Below, piece after piece: positions 9,617 to 19,195 of a DNA stretch of 64,000 nucleotides. Every line of letters begins with the position of its first letter. The first letter of the stretch is position 1. A model generated the notes under the pieces. That model had not been told where the DNA came from. It did not search any database and was given only the letters and a program-made list of their open reading frames with translations. The DNA is from Deltaproteobacteria bacterium. GTDB taxonomy: Bacteria > Myxococcota_A > UBA9160 > JAJDAL01. Location of the stretch: positions 124,001-188,000 of the forward strand of contig JAJDAL010000025.1 in assembly GCA_029261875.1 (NCBI GenBank), in the 5' to 3' direction. The translations under genes were made by a program, and so were the position numbers.

Positions 9617-10564
9617 TTCGGGCGCAGCGATGTTGTTTCGTTCCTCTACCACGTAGACGGGACGGCCCTTCACTTCGTCGTAGATTCGCGCGATGTATTC
9701 GCCGATCAACCCCAGCATGACGAGCTGCACGCCCCCCATCCCGACGATGACGGCGATCAGGGAAGTCCATCCCGGTGGCACGCTTTCGAGAAACAAGCGC
9801 GACACGAGTCCATAGAGCAAATAGGCGGCCGCGCCCGCCACGGTGACGAAGCCGAACCAAGTCGCAGCCTGAAGCGGGGCGCTCGAGAATGCAACCAGGC
9901 CGTCCATGGCGAGCTTCAGCAACTTTCCGAGGGTGTACTTGGGTTTTCCCGAGGAGCGCGTGGGACGATCGTAGGGCAGGGCGATTTGTCGGAAGCCCGC
10001 CCAGCTGCGCAGACCGCGCACGAAACGGTGGCGCTCTCCGCTGGCGCGAATGGTTTCGACCACGCGGCGCGACATGAGACCGAAATCTCCAGCGTTTTCC
10101 GGAATGTGAATATCCGCCGTGCTGGAAAGCAGGGCGTAGAAATAGCGGTAGGCGCTGCGTTTCCAGAGCGGTTCGGAGCGTCGTTCCCGCACCGCGTACA
10201 CGACTTCGAAGCCTTCGCGGTAGCGCTCGATCATGTTCTCGATCAGTTCCGGTGGATCCTGCAGGTCGCCGTCCAACAAGATCACCGCGTCGGCGTCAAC
10301 GTGGTCGAGTCCCGCGGAAAAGGCCGCTTGCTGGCCGAAATTTCTCGACAGTCGAACGAAGCCGATGCGCGGCTCGTCGTTTGCCAGGCTGCGGAGTACC
10401 CCGGACGTGTCGTCCGTACTGCCGTCGTCGACCACGAGGATTTGCCCCGTGACGCGCGCGGCGTCGAAGGCCGCGAGGATTCGCTGGCAGAGTTCCGGGA
10501 TATTTCCCGCTTCGTTGTAGCAAGCCGCGATGGCGGCAATCCGGAGTCGGTTCGACGATGACAT
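9566..10564 (-). CDS. GT2 polyprenyl-phosphate glycosyltransferase (GtrB/DPM1-like)
   Basis: 332 residues from ATG 10564. A GT-A catalytic domain comes first: CYNEAGNIPEL (15-25), VVDDGSTDDT (44-53), the RNFGQQAAFSAGLDHV block (74-89), and metal-binding DGDLQDPP (98-105). Two C-terminal membrane helices follow (about 235-258 and 270-295), then a short basic tail. This layout is typical of enzymes that put glucose, mannose or aminoarabinose-type sugars onto undecaprenyl or dolichyl phosphate in the inner leaflet. Such a product is the donor that GT-C/GT39-like proteins use, and the window holds many of those. The gene is divergent from the next membrane protein, with only 22 bp between the two starts. 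Confidence 0.88.
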   Translation of the reverse strand: MSSSNRLRIAAIAACYNEAGNIPELCQRILAAFDAARVTGQILVVDDGSTDDTSGVLRSLANDEPRIGFVRLSRNFGQQAAFSAGLDHVDADAVILLDGDLQDPPELIENMIERYREGFEVVYAVRERRSEPLWKRSAYRYFYALLSSTADIHIPENAGDFGLMSRRVVETIRASGERHRFVRGLRSWAGFRQIALPYDRPTRSSGKPKYTLGKLLKLAMDGLVAFSSAPLQAATWFGFVTVAGAAAYLLYGLVSRLFLESVPPGWTSLIAVIVGMGGVQLVMLGLIGEYIARIYDEVKGRPVYVVEERNNIAAPESPRVVGVEPPPRHASE

Positions 10565-10586
10565 TCCGGCGAAGTATAACGGGCCC

Positions 10587-12119
10587 ATGGTGGCGCACGG
10601 CCAGACGCAGATTCTGAGGCGGGGGGTGACCGGGCTGTGTGGGGTCGCGCTCGTTCTGGCGTTGATCGAGCCGGTGGGTCTCGTGATGGATCGCCTGGCC
10701 TCGCCACGGGTACCCGACGAATACGGCGAAGGTTTGGTCCTGCTGGGGGCGGAGCGCTTGCGTCACGACGGCTTCCGCGGTGCCTATCCTGCGGATTGGA
10801 CCGAGGCTCCGCTGCAAGTGAGTCCCTACCCACCCGCGATGTACGCGGCCTGGGCGGGGATCGCGGAATTACTCGGACGGGGGGCGGATTTTCTCGGGGG
10901 GCGCGTCGTCTCGACGACCGCCTGGCTGGGCCTGCTCGCGGTGGGGGTCGCACTCGCGCAGCGCCTGGGGGCAAGCGCGGGGCTGGCGGCGGCGACGCTT
11001 GGGGCCATGCTCGTCGTCTACCCGGTGCCCATCTGGTTGGGCGTCGCCCGCGTCGATCCACCGGGGATTGCCTTTGGCTGGTTGGGATTGTGGTTTGCAA
11101 CCGGACGACCGGGGGGCGCGCGGGTGGTCGCGGCTGCCCTGTGTTTTGCGACGGCCCTTGCCTTCAAGCAATCCCTCGTCGCGGCGCCGCTGGCGGCGGG
11201 ATTCGGCTGGTTGCTGTCGGGGCGCTACGCCGCTGCCGTGGGCGCGGGAATGGGGGTCGCGTCGCTGGGCCTGGGGGGCGCGTTTCTGCTCGACGGTTGG
11301 ACGGATGGCGGGTTTTCGATGCACGTGGTGGGGTCGCTGCGACAAGACGTGGATTGGCGCGGGGGCGCTGTGTTCACGGCGACCCACCTGTTGCGGTTTC
11401 CCTTGCCGGGCTTGGCGGTATTGGCGGGGCTTCCGCTGCTGTTGTTCGGATGGGGGGATCCGCGCCGACGCGCAATCGGTCTTTTCGTGCTGATTTCGAC
11501 GGCGATTTGTGCCGCCACGAGTGGCAAGGTCGGGGCCAACACCAATTACCTCCTGGAACCTCTGGGCGCATGGTTTCTCGCCGCCACCCTGGGGCCTGTG
11601 ATTTTGGCCGAGCGCATGGGTTGGGGACGCGAATCGCGCGGACAGCTTTTCGTAACCGCTGCGGCGACGGGGATTCTTCTCTTCTCCGCGTTGTGGCTGA
11701 AACCCGAACTCGCCGAGCGCCGGGCGAAGCGCGTTCGCGCCTCGATTCCTTTCGAGCAGCCTTGGGTGCTGCCGCCGGGTCCGGGTTTCGTGATGATGAA
11801 CCCCATGTATCTGCCGGCGTCGACCCTCGATGTCGATCGCCTCTATTGGAACGACCCCTACACCGTGAGTTTGTTGGCGGCGACCGGCGTGATCGATCCG
11901 GAAACCGTGACGCGCGATCTTCGGGACGGCACCGTGACTACCATCGTGACGAAACGCCGCTTGCAGCGCGAGCCGCTGGGCGCACCGCAATACCCCGGTC
12001 ACGTGCTCGGCGGGTGGACCCATTGGTGGATCGACGATTGGCGAAAGGCCGCGCAGGAAGACTTCGAAGAAGTTCCCGGGGGCCGGAACTATCATATCTA
12101 CCGCCGGCGAACGCCGTAA
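10587..12119 (+). CDS. Polytopic membrane protein, GT-C/GT39-like
   Basis: 510 residues from ATG 10587; an upstream in-frame TTG at 10530 would run into the divergent GT2 gene. The first helix (TGLCGVALVLALIEPVGL) is followed by SPRVPDEYGEGLVLLGAERL, a periplasmic loop with an acidic pair as in GT-C glycosyltransferases. Around eight to ten more hydrophobic segments follow, one with the motif FATALAFKQS seen in related bacterial proteins of the GT87/GT39 type. The last about 120 residues are soluble and contain DPETVTRDLRDGTVTTIVTK. I infer a polyprenyl-sugar-dependent transferase of unknown specificity; the family call is weaker than for its neighbours. Confidence 0.6.
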   Translation: MVAHGQTQILRRGVTGLCGVALVLALIEPVGLVMDRLASPRVPDEYGEGLVLLGAERLRHDGFRGAYPADWTEAPLQVSPYPPAMYAAWAGIAELLGRGADFLGGRVVSTTAWLGLLAVGVALAQRLGASAGLAAATLGAMLVVYPVPIWLGVARVDPPGIAFGWLGLWFATGRPGGARVVAAALCFATALAFKQSLVAAPLAAGFGWLLSGRYAAAVGAGMGVASLGLGGAFLLDGWTDGGFSMHVVGSLRQDVDWRGGAVFTATHLLRFPLPGLAVLAGLPLLLFGWGDPRRRAIGLFVLISTAICAATSGKVGANTNYLLEPLGAWFLAATLGPVILAERMGWGRESRGQLFVTAAATGILLFSALWLKPELAERRAKRVRASIPFEQPWVLPPGPGFVMMNPMYLPASTLDVDRLYWNDPYTVSLLAATGVIDPETVTRDLRDGTVTTIVTKRRLQREPLGAPQYPGHVLGGWTHWWIDDWRKAAQEDFEEVPGGRNYHIYRRRTP

Positions 12120-12125
12120 TCGAGT

Positions 12126-12851
12126 TCAGCTGCGGGAAATGGAACAGAGCAGCGAGATGCCGAAGGGCATCGGGATCCGGCCCACCATGTGTCGCTCCAG
12201 CGCGAAGATCGACTCCAAGACGCGTTCGAGACGCTCCGGCAGGCGCAGGTCGAAATCCGAATGGGTTTCGTTTTTCGGCGCCGGGAGTGCGCGCCTCAGA
12301 ATTCGAATCAGCGCAATGGGGGGAAACAGCACGGTATTGAAATAGGTGCTGTGCTCGATGCGAAATCCGCAGCGCCCCAGCAGGTTTTCCAGCTCCCGCT
12401 TGCGATAGCGGCGTTTGTGTTCGGCGATGTAGTCCACGGGGCCGAACAGGCTCTGAAAGGCCGGCACACTGATCAGGCAATGCCCGCCGGGCCGCAAGAC
12501 CCGGTGAATCTCGCGGGCGGCGGCCTCGTGGTCCTCGATGTGTTCGAGGACATCGAAGAGAAATACCGTGTCGAAGCCACCGGATTCGAAGGGCAGCGCC
12601 ACCGCGTCCGCCCGCACTCCGGTGGTGATCTCCGCGAGCTCCGGGTCCAGGGGGGCGAGTTCGACGGCGGTCAAGGGGAAACGCGCCGTCAGCATTTCCG
12701 CTTCCGCACGGCCTCCGATGCCGATCGCGAGGGCTCGCGTGGGGCGCGGGATCCAGCCCTCGACGGCCTGTTCCAGGATCCGGCGACGGGCGCGAAACCA
12801 CCAGTGCTCGCGGGCGAGTCCCTCGTAGGATTCACGGAAGTGTTCTTTCAC
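12126..12851 (-). CDS. Class I SAM-dependent methyltransferase
   Basis: 241 residues. The N-terminus has HWWFRARRRILEQAVE, a pattern that precedes the Rossmann fold in many methyltransferases of glycan and lipid gene clusters. Motif I is unusual: ALAIGIGGRAEAE in place of LDVGCGxG. Motif II/III is represented by VELAPLDPEL, the motif IV region by FLFDVLEHIEDHEAAA, and the post-motif IV by VLRPGGHCLISVPAF, all typical of the Methyltransf_11/Ubie group. It is convergent with the preceding membrane protein (6 bp between stops) and divergent from the MBOAT gene. The target is unknown; surface sugars are plausible from the context. Confidence 0.82.
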   Translation of the reverse strand: MKEHFRESYEGLAREHWWFRARRRILEQAVEGWIPRPTRALAIGIGGRAEAEMLTARFPLTAVELAPLDPELAEITTGVRADAVALPFESGGFDTVFLFDVLEHIEDHEAAAREIHRVLRPGGHCLISVPAFQSLFGPVDYIAEHKRRYRKRELENLLGRCGFRIEHSTYFNTVLFPPIALIRILRRALPAPKNETHSDFDLRLPERLERVLESIFALERHMVGRIPMPFGISLLCSISRS

Positions 12852-12931
12852 GGGGCCTAGCGTATCGCGCTTCCGTCTCCGTGGGGTAGAATCCGGCGCC
12901 CCTCGTTAGTCGCACCAACAGGCGCAATTTC

Positions 12932-14329
12932 GTGCTCTTCACTTCGCTCCTTTTTGTTGCTTTTTTTGCCGTGGTCTTCGGAATCCACGCGCTGTTGCCC
13001 CACCGTGCTCGGAATCTGCTGCTGCTCCTGGCGAGCTACCTCTTCTACGCCACCTGGAACCCGCGCTTCCTCGCATTGATCTGGTTGTCGACGGCGGTGG
13101 ATTACGTGGCGGGACGCATCATCGGGGCCAGCGATCGCGCGTCTACCCGGCGCAGTGCGTTGCTGGTGAGCGTCGTGGTCAACCTCAGCATCCTCGCGTT
13201 CTTCAAGTACTACAACTTCTTCATCGATAGCCTGGACCTGATGCTCGTTCCGTTCGGGGCGACCGCGGCTTCCCTGCACCTCGACCTGGTCCTGCCCCTG
13301 GGAATTTCCTTCTACACCTTCCAGACCATGAGCTACACGATCGACGTGTACCGCGGCCGCATGCGTCCGGTGCGCGATCTGCCGGATTTCGCGCTCTTCG
13401 TCTGCTTCTTCCCGCAGTTGGTGGCGGGGCCGATCGAGCGCGCCCCCCACCTGATGCCCCAGATCCAGAGTCCGCGGCGCATTACCGCACGGCATCTCCA
13501 CGAAGGACTCGCCCTCGCGGGCTGGGGGGTGTTCAAGAAGGTGGTGATTGCCGACAACCTCTCGCGCATCGTCGACCCCGTCTACGCGTTGGACGCGGAT
13601 CCGACGGGGTTGCAGGTCGTGGTTGCCACCTACGCGTTTCTGTTCCAGGTGTACACGGATTTCTCGTCCTACAGCGACATCGCGCGCGGGACCGCACGCA
13701 TGTTGGGCTTCGACTTGATGTTGAATTTCGATACTCCGTATTTCGCCCGCGACATGGGGGAATTCTGGCGCCGTTGGCACATCAGCTTGTCGACGTGGCT
13801 GCGCGACTACCTCTACATCCCACTCGGGGGAAATCGCGGGGGCGAAATCCGCATTGCCTTCAATCTCTTCATGACGCTGCTCCTGGCGGGGCTATGGCAC
13901 GGGTCCAACGGAACGTTTCTCGTGTTCGGTGCATACCACGGAATTCTGGTCGTCATCGCGCGACTCTATCGCCAGCGTTGGCCGGTGCGCGGTGGGCCGA
14001 TTTGGCCCGGTGCGCTGCTTTCCATGCATCTGTTCGCCGTTGGTCTCGTGTTCTTCCGCGGTCAAACCGTTGCCCAATGCCTCTCGTTGTTCGGTGCCGT
14101 GTTCACGGACTTTCAATGGGATCCGGCGGGGTTGCAGCCCATGGTCGTCGTGTTGCTCGCCATGCTCCCCATCCTCGTGTTCGACTTGAGCCACCGCCGC
14201 TTCGGTTCGGACACGTTCGTGCTCTCCTGGCCCGCGCCCCTGCGCGCGGCGGCGTATTTCGCGGTCTTCTATGCCATTGTGCTCTTGGGAAGGAGTGACG
14301 GTCTTGAGTTCGTCTACTTCCAGTTCTAG
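12932..14329 (+). CDS. MBOAT-family membrane O-acyltransferase (AlgI-like)
   Basis: 465 residues from a GTG start. It transfers acyl groups, usually acetyl, across the inner membrane onto an extracellular polymer or a partner protein, as AlgI does in alginate acetylation. Family marks include SYLFYATWNPRF near the N-terminus, PLGISFYTFQTMSYTIDVYRG, FFPQLVAGPIERA, the conserved RRWHISLSTWLRDYLYIPLGG with its His, and LWHGSNGTFLVFGAYHG with the second catalytic His. About eleven hydrophobic helices are visible. The following SGNH gene starts inside its last 26 bases, the standard pairing of a membrane acyl carrier and a periplasmic acetyl transfer/esterase protein. Confidence 0.92.
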   Translation: MLFTSLLFVAFFAVVFGIHALLPHRARNLLLLLASYLFYATWNPRFLALIWLSTAVDYVAGRIIGASDRASTRRSALLVSVVVNLSILAFFKYYNFFIDSLDLMLVPFGATAASLHLDLVLPLGISFYTFQTMSYTIDVYRGRMRPVRDLPDFALFVCFFPQLVAGPIERAPHLMPQIQSPRRITARHLHEGLALAGWGVFKKVVIADNLSRIVDPVYALDADPTGLQVVVATYAFLFQVYTDFSSYSDIARGTARMLGFDLMLNFDTPYFARDMGEFWRRWHISLSTWLRDYLYIPLGGNRGGEIRIAFNLFMTLLLAGLWHGSNGTFLVFGAYHGILVVIARLYRQRWPVRGGPIWPGALLSMHLFAVGLVFFRGQTVAQCLSLFGAVFTDFQWDPAGLQPMVVVLLAMLPILVFDLSHRRFGSDTFVLSWPAPLRAAAYFAVFYAIVLLGRSDGLEFVYFQF

Positions 14330-15413
14330 ACGCGTCCCCAAGGCACTGTTGGCCGCGCTCTTGGCCGTTGCGTGTGTCGAGGTCTTCACCGCGCGCACGG
14401 CGTCGCTGTGGATGAACAGCGACGCGCTGTTTCTGCGTACCAAGCTACAAGAAGTGGAATCGGGGCCGCCCGTCGACATCCTGATTCTGGGCGACAGCCA
14501 GGCGGTGGCGGCACTCCACCCGGACAAGCTTGCCGCTGGCCTGCCGGAGAACACGCGGATCTACAATTTTGGATTGCCCGCCGTGGGGCCGACCGGGGCC
14601 GAGATTTTCTTGAAGCGTTATCTCGAGCGACATCCGCCGCCGAAACTGATCGTGGTCGCCAACACCGCGCGCATCTTCATCGAAGACCCGCGCCTGTTCG
14701 CCAACTACACGGTCCGGCACTTGTTGAACTTCGACGAAGTCCTCTTGGCGGCCCAGCGCGACGGGGATTTCGATTACGTCTTGCAATGGCTCGCGACCCG
14801 GCTGCCGACGCTGCGCCATCGCGATGCCATCCGCACCGGCCTGGCGTCACTGGTCTTCGACGCGCTGCCGGAGTTGCACGCGCGGGCCTGGGGCTGGCTC
14901 CGCGGGTCGTTGCGGAAACGCAAGGATTTCGAGGGCTTCCTGTGGGAATACACCGGACGCAAGGAGCGCAACGAACGCTATGCGCGCGACCTCGCCTTGA
15001 ACCGGGGGTGGCGCTACTGGGTCGAGGTCGCGCACCCCATCGGCGTGCTGCCGGATGAGATTCGCTTCGTCGCGAATCCGTTTCACCCGGAACCGCGCGA
15101 GGTCGACGCCCTCGAATCCCTGCTCGTGACCTGCCACGAGCGCGGCATCCCGGTGCTGCTCGTTCCGTTGCCGTTCCCGAGAGCCCACGCGGATGCGATC
15201 CACGCCCAGGGGGGAGAGAATCGGGTCGAGCGCTTCTGGAGCGACATCGGCCGGCGGCATCCGGGTACGCTCGCGACGGAAAATTGGATTCTCGAGATGC
15301 CCCATCGATCGTTTTCGGACCAATCCCACGTGAATGCCCGGGGGCTCGCGGAGTACACCGCTTTCATCACACCGTTGATCGCCAACGCGTACGCGGAGGC
15401 GCTCGCTCGCTGA
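14304..15413 (+). CDS. SGNH-like periplasmic acetyltransferase/esterase partner of MBOAT
   Basis: 369 residues starting at TTG 14304, supported by GGGAAGGAG at 14287-14295. The N-terminal anchor (ALLAALLAVACVEVF) leads to a periplasmic domain. DILILGDSQAVAALHP (about 57-72) is the SGNH block I with the nucleophile Ser of GDSQ, and the C-terminal SDQSHVNARGLAEYT supplies the Asp-x-x-His pair expected in block V. Proteins of this kind act with MBOAT proteins to place acetyl groups on exopolysaccharides. It overlaps the MBOAT gene by 26 bp and shares one base with the next start (TGATG), so all three genes look translationally coupled. Confidence 0.82.
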   Translation: MSSSTSSSRRVPKALLAALLAVACVEVFTARTASLWMNSDALFLRTKLQEVESGPPVDILILGDSQAVAALHPDKLAAGLPENTRIYNFGLPAVGPTGAEIFLKRYLERHPPPKLIVVANTARIFIEDPRLFANYTVRHLLNFDEVLLAAQRDGDFDYVLQWLATRLPTLRHRDAIRTGLASLVFDALPELHARAWGWLRGSLRKRKDFEGFLWEYTGRKERNERYARDLALNRGWRYWVEVAHPIGVLPDEIRFVANPFHPEPREVDALESLLVTCHERGIPVLLVPLPFPRAHADAIHAQGGENRVERFWSDIGRRHPGTLATENWILEMPHRSFSDQSHVNARGLAEYTAFITPLIANAYAEALAR

Positions 15414-17644
15414 TGCTCGTCCGGGTCGTGGCGCCGGCGCTGCTGTTCGCGATCGCGTTCGCGATCCGCGTCTTGCCCTGGAAGAGCGTGTACATCGGCG
15501 ACCGTGTGATTCCCTACGGAAACGACGCCTATTACCACCTGCGACGCATCCGCTACACGCTGGCGAACTTCCCCGAAACCCTCCGCTTCGATTCCTACAT
15601 CAATTATCCCGAGGGAGGGGAGCCGATCTGGTCGCCCCTGTTCGATTGGGTCGCCGCGTGCGGGGTCCGCGTCTTCGGCGGCGCTGCCGACCTCGAGTCC
15701 CGGTTGGTGCTACTGCCCCCGTTGCTCGGCAGTTTGGCGGTGGTCTGTCTGTTCTTCGTTGCCCGAGCCCACTGGGGAACGCGCGTGGCGTTGCTGGGGG
15801 CCGCGCTCCTGGCGCTGTTTCCGGCTCACTTCAACTATTCGCGCATCGGTTTCATCGATCACCATGCTGCCGTCGCGTGGGTTTCCGTGGGAATCCTGGG
15901 GTTCGGGTTGCGGCGCGTGTCCGCCGCCACGGGAATCCTGTGGTGGGCCGCATCGGGTGCCGTTGCGGGAATCGCGATCCTGCTGTGGCCGGGGTCTCTG
16001 CTCCACGTAGGACTCGCCGAGTCCATCGTCGCGGGGATAGCGGCGTCGCGGGCTTCGGCTCGGGAAGCGCGCCGCGCTGCGCTGGGCTTTGCGTTCGCGA
16101 ATCTAATCGCCGCGGCCGTCGTGGCGCCGTTTTGCTGGGGCAATAGCTGGTTGCGCTGGGGCGACTACTCGCCCGCGGTGCTCACGAAATTCCAGCCGAG
16201 CTTCTTCGTCGCCCTGGCGCTGCTGGGTGGGTTGTTCGCGGTCGTCACGACCGTTGGGGACGCTTGGGGACGCCGCGCGCGCGCCGGGGTGACGCTCGTT
16301 TTGGCCGGCGGCATGGCATCGCTCTTGCTCGTGTTCGTGCCCGGGCTCCCCGCCGACCTGCAAGGAGCGTTCGGAGAGGCCTGGCGTTGGTTTGGCAAGG
16401 CGGAAGCGTTTCAAGCCCAGGTTCGCGAATCGCGTCCGCTCTTCATGGAGGCGGGGCGCTTCCAAGTGAGTACGGCGCTGACGCAACTCAGCGGTTTCGT
16501 ATTCGCGGTTCCCGCGATCGCCCTGGCGCTGCTCTGGCGCGGCGGCGGACCCGAGCGATTCCTTGGGCTTTGGACCCTCGGATTGTTGTGCGCGGCCATG
16601 GTCCAGGCCCGCTTCGTCAATTCGGCGGCTCCCGCGATCGCACTTTCGGCGGCGTGGGCCGGGTTCGCGATCTGGGATGCAGCGAAGGCGCGCGCAAGGC
16701 CCGACGCGCTGCCTTGGCTCCGCATCGGGGTGGTGCTCTTCGGGATCGTGTTCCTAGTTCCCTCGCTCGCAAGCTATCTCCCCCACCTGCGCGCGGCATG
16801 GACGACGGAGCCGCCCTCTTCGATCCAGGCGCGCAAGCGGATGCTGACGCGGACCGCCGAGTGGCTTCGCGACGAGACACCGGAAACCGCGGGCTTCCTC
16901 GGCCCGGGCGATCCCGAATATGCGGTGTTGTCGGATTGGAGCGACGGCCATCTGCTGAAATACGTTGCGCGCCGCCCGACGCTGGCAGACAACTTCGGCG
17001 ACGACGTCGGCCCGGAGGGATTTCGCGCCGTCGAGACGTTCTATCTCGCGAACGAAGTCGCCGCCAACCGGCTCCTCGAGGAACGGGGCGTGCGCTACGT
17101 GCTCTTCGAATCGCGTCCGCTTCCGTATCGTCGAAATTTTGCACCGGATTCGATGCTGTCGCGCTTGTATTTTTTCGACGGAGAAGCCGGGCTGCGATCT
17201 TTTTCGCGCAGCCGCGGAGCGTTCGTTTCGAATCCGGGGAGTTTCGCCGCGGTGACGCGCTATCGCCTGGTCTACGAATCGCGCGCGAAGTCATGGCAGA
17301 AGAGGGCGCTGCCGGGTTTCAAGATCTACGAGTTCGTGCCCGGAGCCCTGGTGAAGGGGCGCGCGGCGCCGGCGGCGACCGTGGAAGCGCGCCTCGGGAT
17401 TCGAACCCATACCGGTCGGTCGTTCGAATACGTCGCGCGCGTTCGCGCGGACGCGTCCGGTTCCTACGCGCTTCGTTTTCCCTATGCGAGCGGAACCGAC
17501 ACCGGATGGGTTGCGGCGCAACCGACCGTCGAACTGCGGAGTGGCGCGTTCTCGGCCTCGCTTTCCGTGAGTGAACAAGCCGTGGCGCAGGGGCTGCCCG
17601 TGCCCGGTCCGAAGCTAGGGCCGTCGGTCGTTTCGGCGGAATAG
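15413..17644 (+). CDS. STT3/PglB-like oligosaccharyltransferase-family membrane protein
   Basis: 743 residues. Features shared with STT3/AglB/PglB: GNDAYYHLRRIRYTL after the first helix (D38, YYH 40-42), where the family has its catalytic first-loop Asp; GFIDHHAA (146-153), matching the second acidic loop motif; and VRESRPL (337-343), placed like the TIxE/SVSE loop with Glu 339. The C-terminal domain is soluble. The usual WWDYG acceptor-binding motif is not present; the aligned place reads SDWSDG (507-512). It may therefore glycosylate a different acceptor or recognise another sequon. The start ATG overlaps the stop of the SGNH gene (TGATG). The 3' end overlaps the convergent next gene by 30 bp. 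Confidence 0.72.
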   Translation: MLVRVVAPALLFAIAFAIRVLPWKSVYIGDRVIPYGNDAYYHLRRIRYTLANFPETLRFDSYINYPEGGEPIWSPLFDWVAACGVRVFGGAADLESRLVLLPPLLGSLAVVCLFFVARAHWGTRVALLGAALLALFPAHFNYSRIGFIDHHAAVAWVSVGILGFGLRRVSAATGILWWAASGAVAGIAILLWPGSLLHVGLAESIVAGIAASRASAREARRAALGFAFANLIAAAVVAPFCWGNSWLRWGDYSPAVLTKFQPSFFVALALLGGLFAVVTTVGDAWGRRARAGVTLVLAGGMASLLLVFVPGLPADLQGAFGEAWRWFGKAEAFQAQVRESRPLFMEAGRFQVSTALTQLSGFVFAVPAIALALLWRGGGPERFLGLWTLGLLCAAMVQARFVNSAAPAIALSAAWAGFAIWDAAKARARPDALPWLRIGVVLFGIVFLVPSLASYLPHLRAAWTTEPPSSIQARKRMLTRTAEWLRDETPETAGFLGPGDPEYAVLSDWSDGHLLKYVARRPTLADNFGDDVGPEGFRAVETFYLANEVAANRLLEERGVRYVLFESRPLPYRRNFAPDSMLSRLYFFDGEAGLRSFSRSRGAFVSNPGSFAAVTRYRLVYESRAKSWQKRALPGFKIYEFVPGALVKGRAAPAATVEARLGIRTHTGRSFEYVARVRADASGSYALRFPYASGTDTGWVAAQPTVELRSGAFSASLSVSEQAVAQGLPVPGPKLGPSVVSAE

Positions 17645-19195
17645 GTAGACACCCGCGTTCCGATCCGGGGACCCGCCGTGTTCGCGAAACCAGCGTCGTG
17701 CAACAGCGCCCTCGAGTTCGCGGTAGCGCGCAGGGGGCTCGGGAATGGCAAGACTTTCGATGCGATATCCCGAGCGCAACAAGTCCAGGGATTCCGTGAA
17801 GACGTGGGTTTCCCGGGGCGCGTTCCAGAGCGCGGGCTCGACCAGGAGCGAAGTCGGTAGGTTGACCCACACCACATAGCGCGGACGGCTGGCCCGAATT
17901 TCGCGCACGACGGTTTGCTGTCGCGCAAGTGCATCTTCGAAGTTTCCGGTGAGGGGGTAGAAGAAGATGTAGCGCGTGGCACTCGGGCGATTGGCGTAGA
18001 AGAGGATCTGCGGTTCGGATCCGACGATATAGACGGACTCGCCGGGTTCACTGCCCCGCGCGATGCGATCCCCAAAGCCCGGGGATTCGGGAAACGGATT
18101 CATCCCGTAGATCCCGCGCGCGATCTCGGCGGGTGTTTCGGCACGGAAGAGGGGAGCGTTTCCCAGGTAAACCGGCAGGGCGATCATCGATCCGGCGGCG
18201 AGACCGACGGGGATTCGGCCGATTCTCTCCCCGAGACGCGGCAACGCGCCGCTCAGCCCGATGCCCGCCAAGAGTGCGAGGGCGGGGACCATTTGAAGAA
18301 AGTAGTGCGGGCGAAAATACAAGCCGATGGCAGCCCCGCATGCGGACGCCAACAACCAGAGGGCGACCACGCGGTATTTCGGTTCCCGCCAGGCGGCCGC
18401 CAGCCCCAGCAACGCGAACGCGGCCGGGACCGCGATGGTGGGGCCCCAGCGGATCGAGAAGCCGAGAAGTTTTTGAACCCCGACATCCCAGGGCACATTC
18501 TGCGCGTAGCGCAGGTTGTGGAGCAGCGCCGCGTCGAGTAGCGGCACCAGCGCCGCGTGGGCGGCGAAGTACCCGATCCAAGGCAGACAGCTCGCGATCC
18601 CGCCCAGGATCACCGCCGCGGTGTTGCGCGGCGATCGAATCGCGTAGAAGAGTACGAGTCCGACCTGCACCGCGGCAACGGGTTTGAACCAACACGCCGT
18701 GGCCGCCGCCGCGCCGCTGGCAAACCAAAGCCACGCGTTGTTTCGTTCGCGGGCGGCGACCAGGAACGCCAACGAGAGGACGAGGGGCAGCAGCATGAAG
18801 AGTTCGGTGTTGGCCGCGGTCGCGGTCAGCTTGGGGTCCGCGCTCGACACCGCAAATACGAAAGCCGTCCAATAGGCGGCGCTCGTGCCGGCGATTCGAC
18901 GCGCCGTCGAGAACAGCGCCAACAGGGTCAGGGCCGTCCAGAGGTGGGCGAATGCGTGAATCGATGCGGGGGTCGCGCCGAAGCTCGCGAACGCGGCGCG
19001 GTAGGCGAGGAAAACGCCCGGGGGTTTTTGATCGAACACCGTGAGATAGGGAATGTCGCCCGCCTGCCAACGCTGTGCGATGTACGCGTATTCGCCTTCG
19101 TCGCGTTCGAGGGGGAGGTCGAGGAAGGGAATCCGAAAGGCGGCAAACGCCGTGGCAATTGCGATCCACACGAGGGCGCTCTGCATCCGGGACAC
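17615..19195 (-). CDS. GT39/ArnT-like membrane glycosyltransferase
   Basis: 526 residues from GTG 19195; an ATG at 19186 is equally possible. Helix 1 (LVWIAIATAFAAFRIPFLDL) is followed by PLERDEGEYAYIAQRWQAG, the best PMT/ArnT-type signature in the window, with the acidic DE pair at the expected catalytic loop. YLTVFDQKPPG and ANTELFMLLPLVLSLAFL are also typical of the PMT_2 family (polyprenyl-phosphate-mannose or -arabinose dependent). The soluble C-terminus contains ESVYIVGSEPQILFYANRPS, a common element in these proteins. It stands alone on the minus strand, convergent with the STT3-like gene and divergent from the sulfatase-like lipoprotein gene, whose start is 77 bp away. Confidence 0.78.
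   Translation of the reverse strand: MSRMQSALVWIAIATAFAAFRIPFLDLPLERDEGEYAYIAQRWQAGDIPYLTVFDQKPPGVFLAYRAAFASFGATPASIHAFAHLWTALTLLALFSTARRIAGTSAAYWTAFVFAVSSADPKLTATAANTELFMLLPLVLSLAFLVAARERNNAWLWFASGAAAATACWFKPVAAVQVGLVLFYAIRSPRNTAAVILGGIASCLPWIGYFAAHAALVPLLDAALLHNLRYAQNVPWDVGVQKLLGFSIRWGPTIAVPAAFALLGLAAAWREPKYRVVALWLLASACGAAIGLYFRPHYFLQMVPALALLAGIGLSGALPRLGERIGRIPVGLAAGSMIALPVYLGNAPLFRAETPAEIARGIYGMNPFPESPGFGDRIARGSEPGESVYIVGSEPQILFYANRPSATRYIFFYPLTGNFEDALARQQTVVREIRASRPRYVVWVNLPTSLLVEPALWNAPRETHVFTESLDLLRSGYRIESLAIPEPPARYRELEGAVARRWFREHGGSPDRNAGVYLFRRNDRRP

Noticed and set aside
12887-12892. TAGAAT as -10 box of the MBOAT operon
   Set aside because: No acceptable -35 element lies 16-18 bp upstream; a single hexamer match is not enough.
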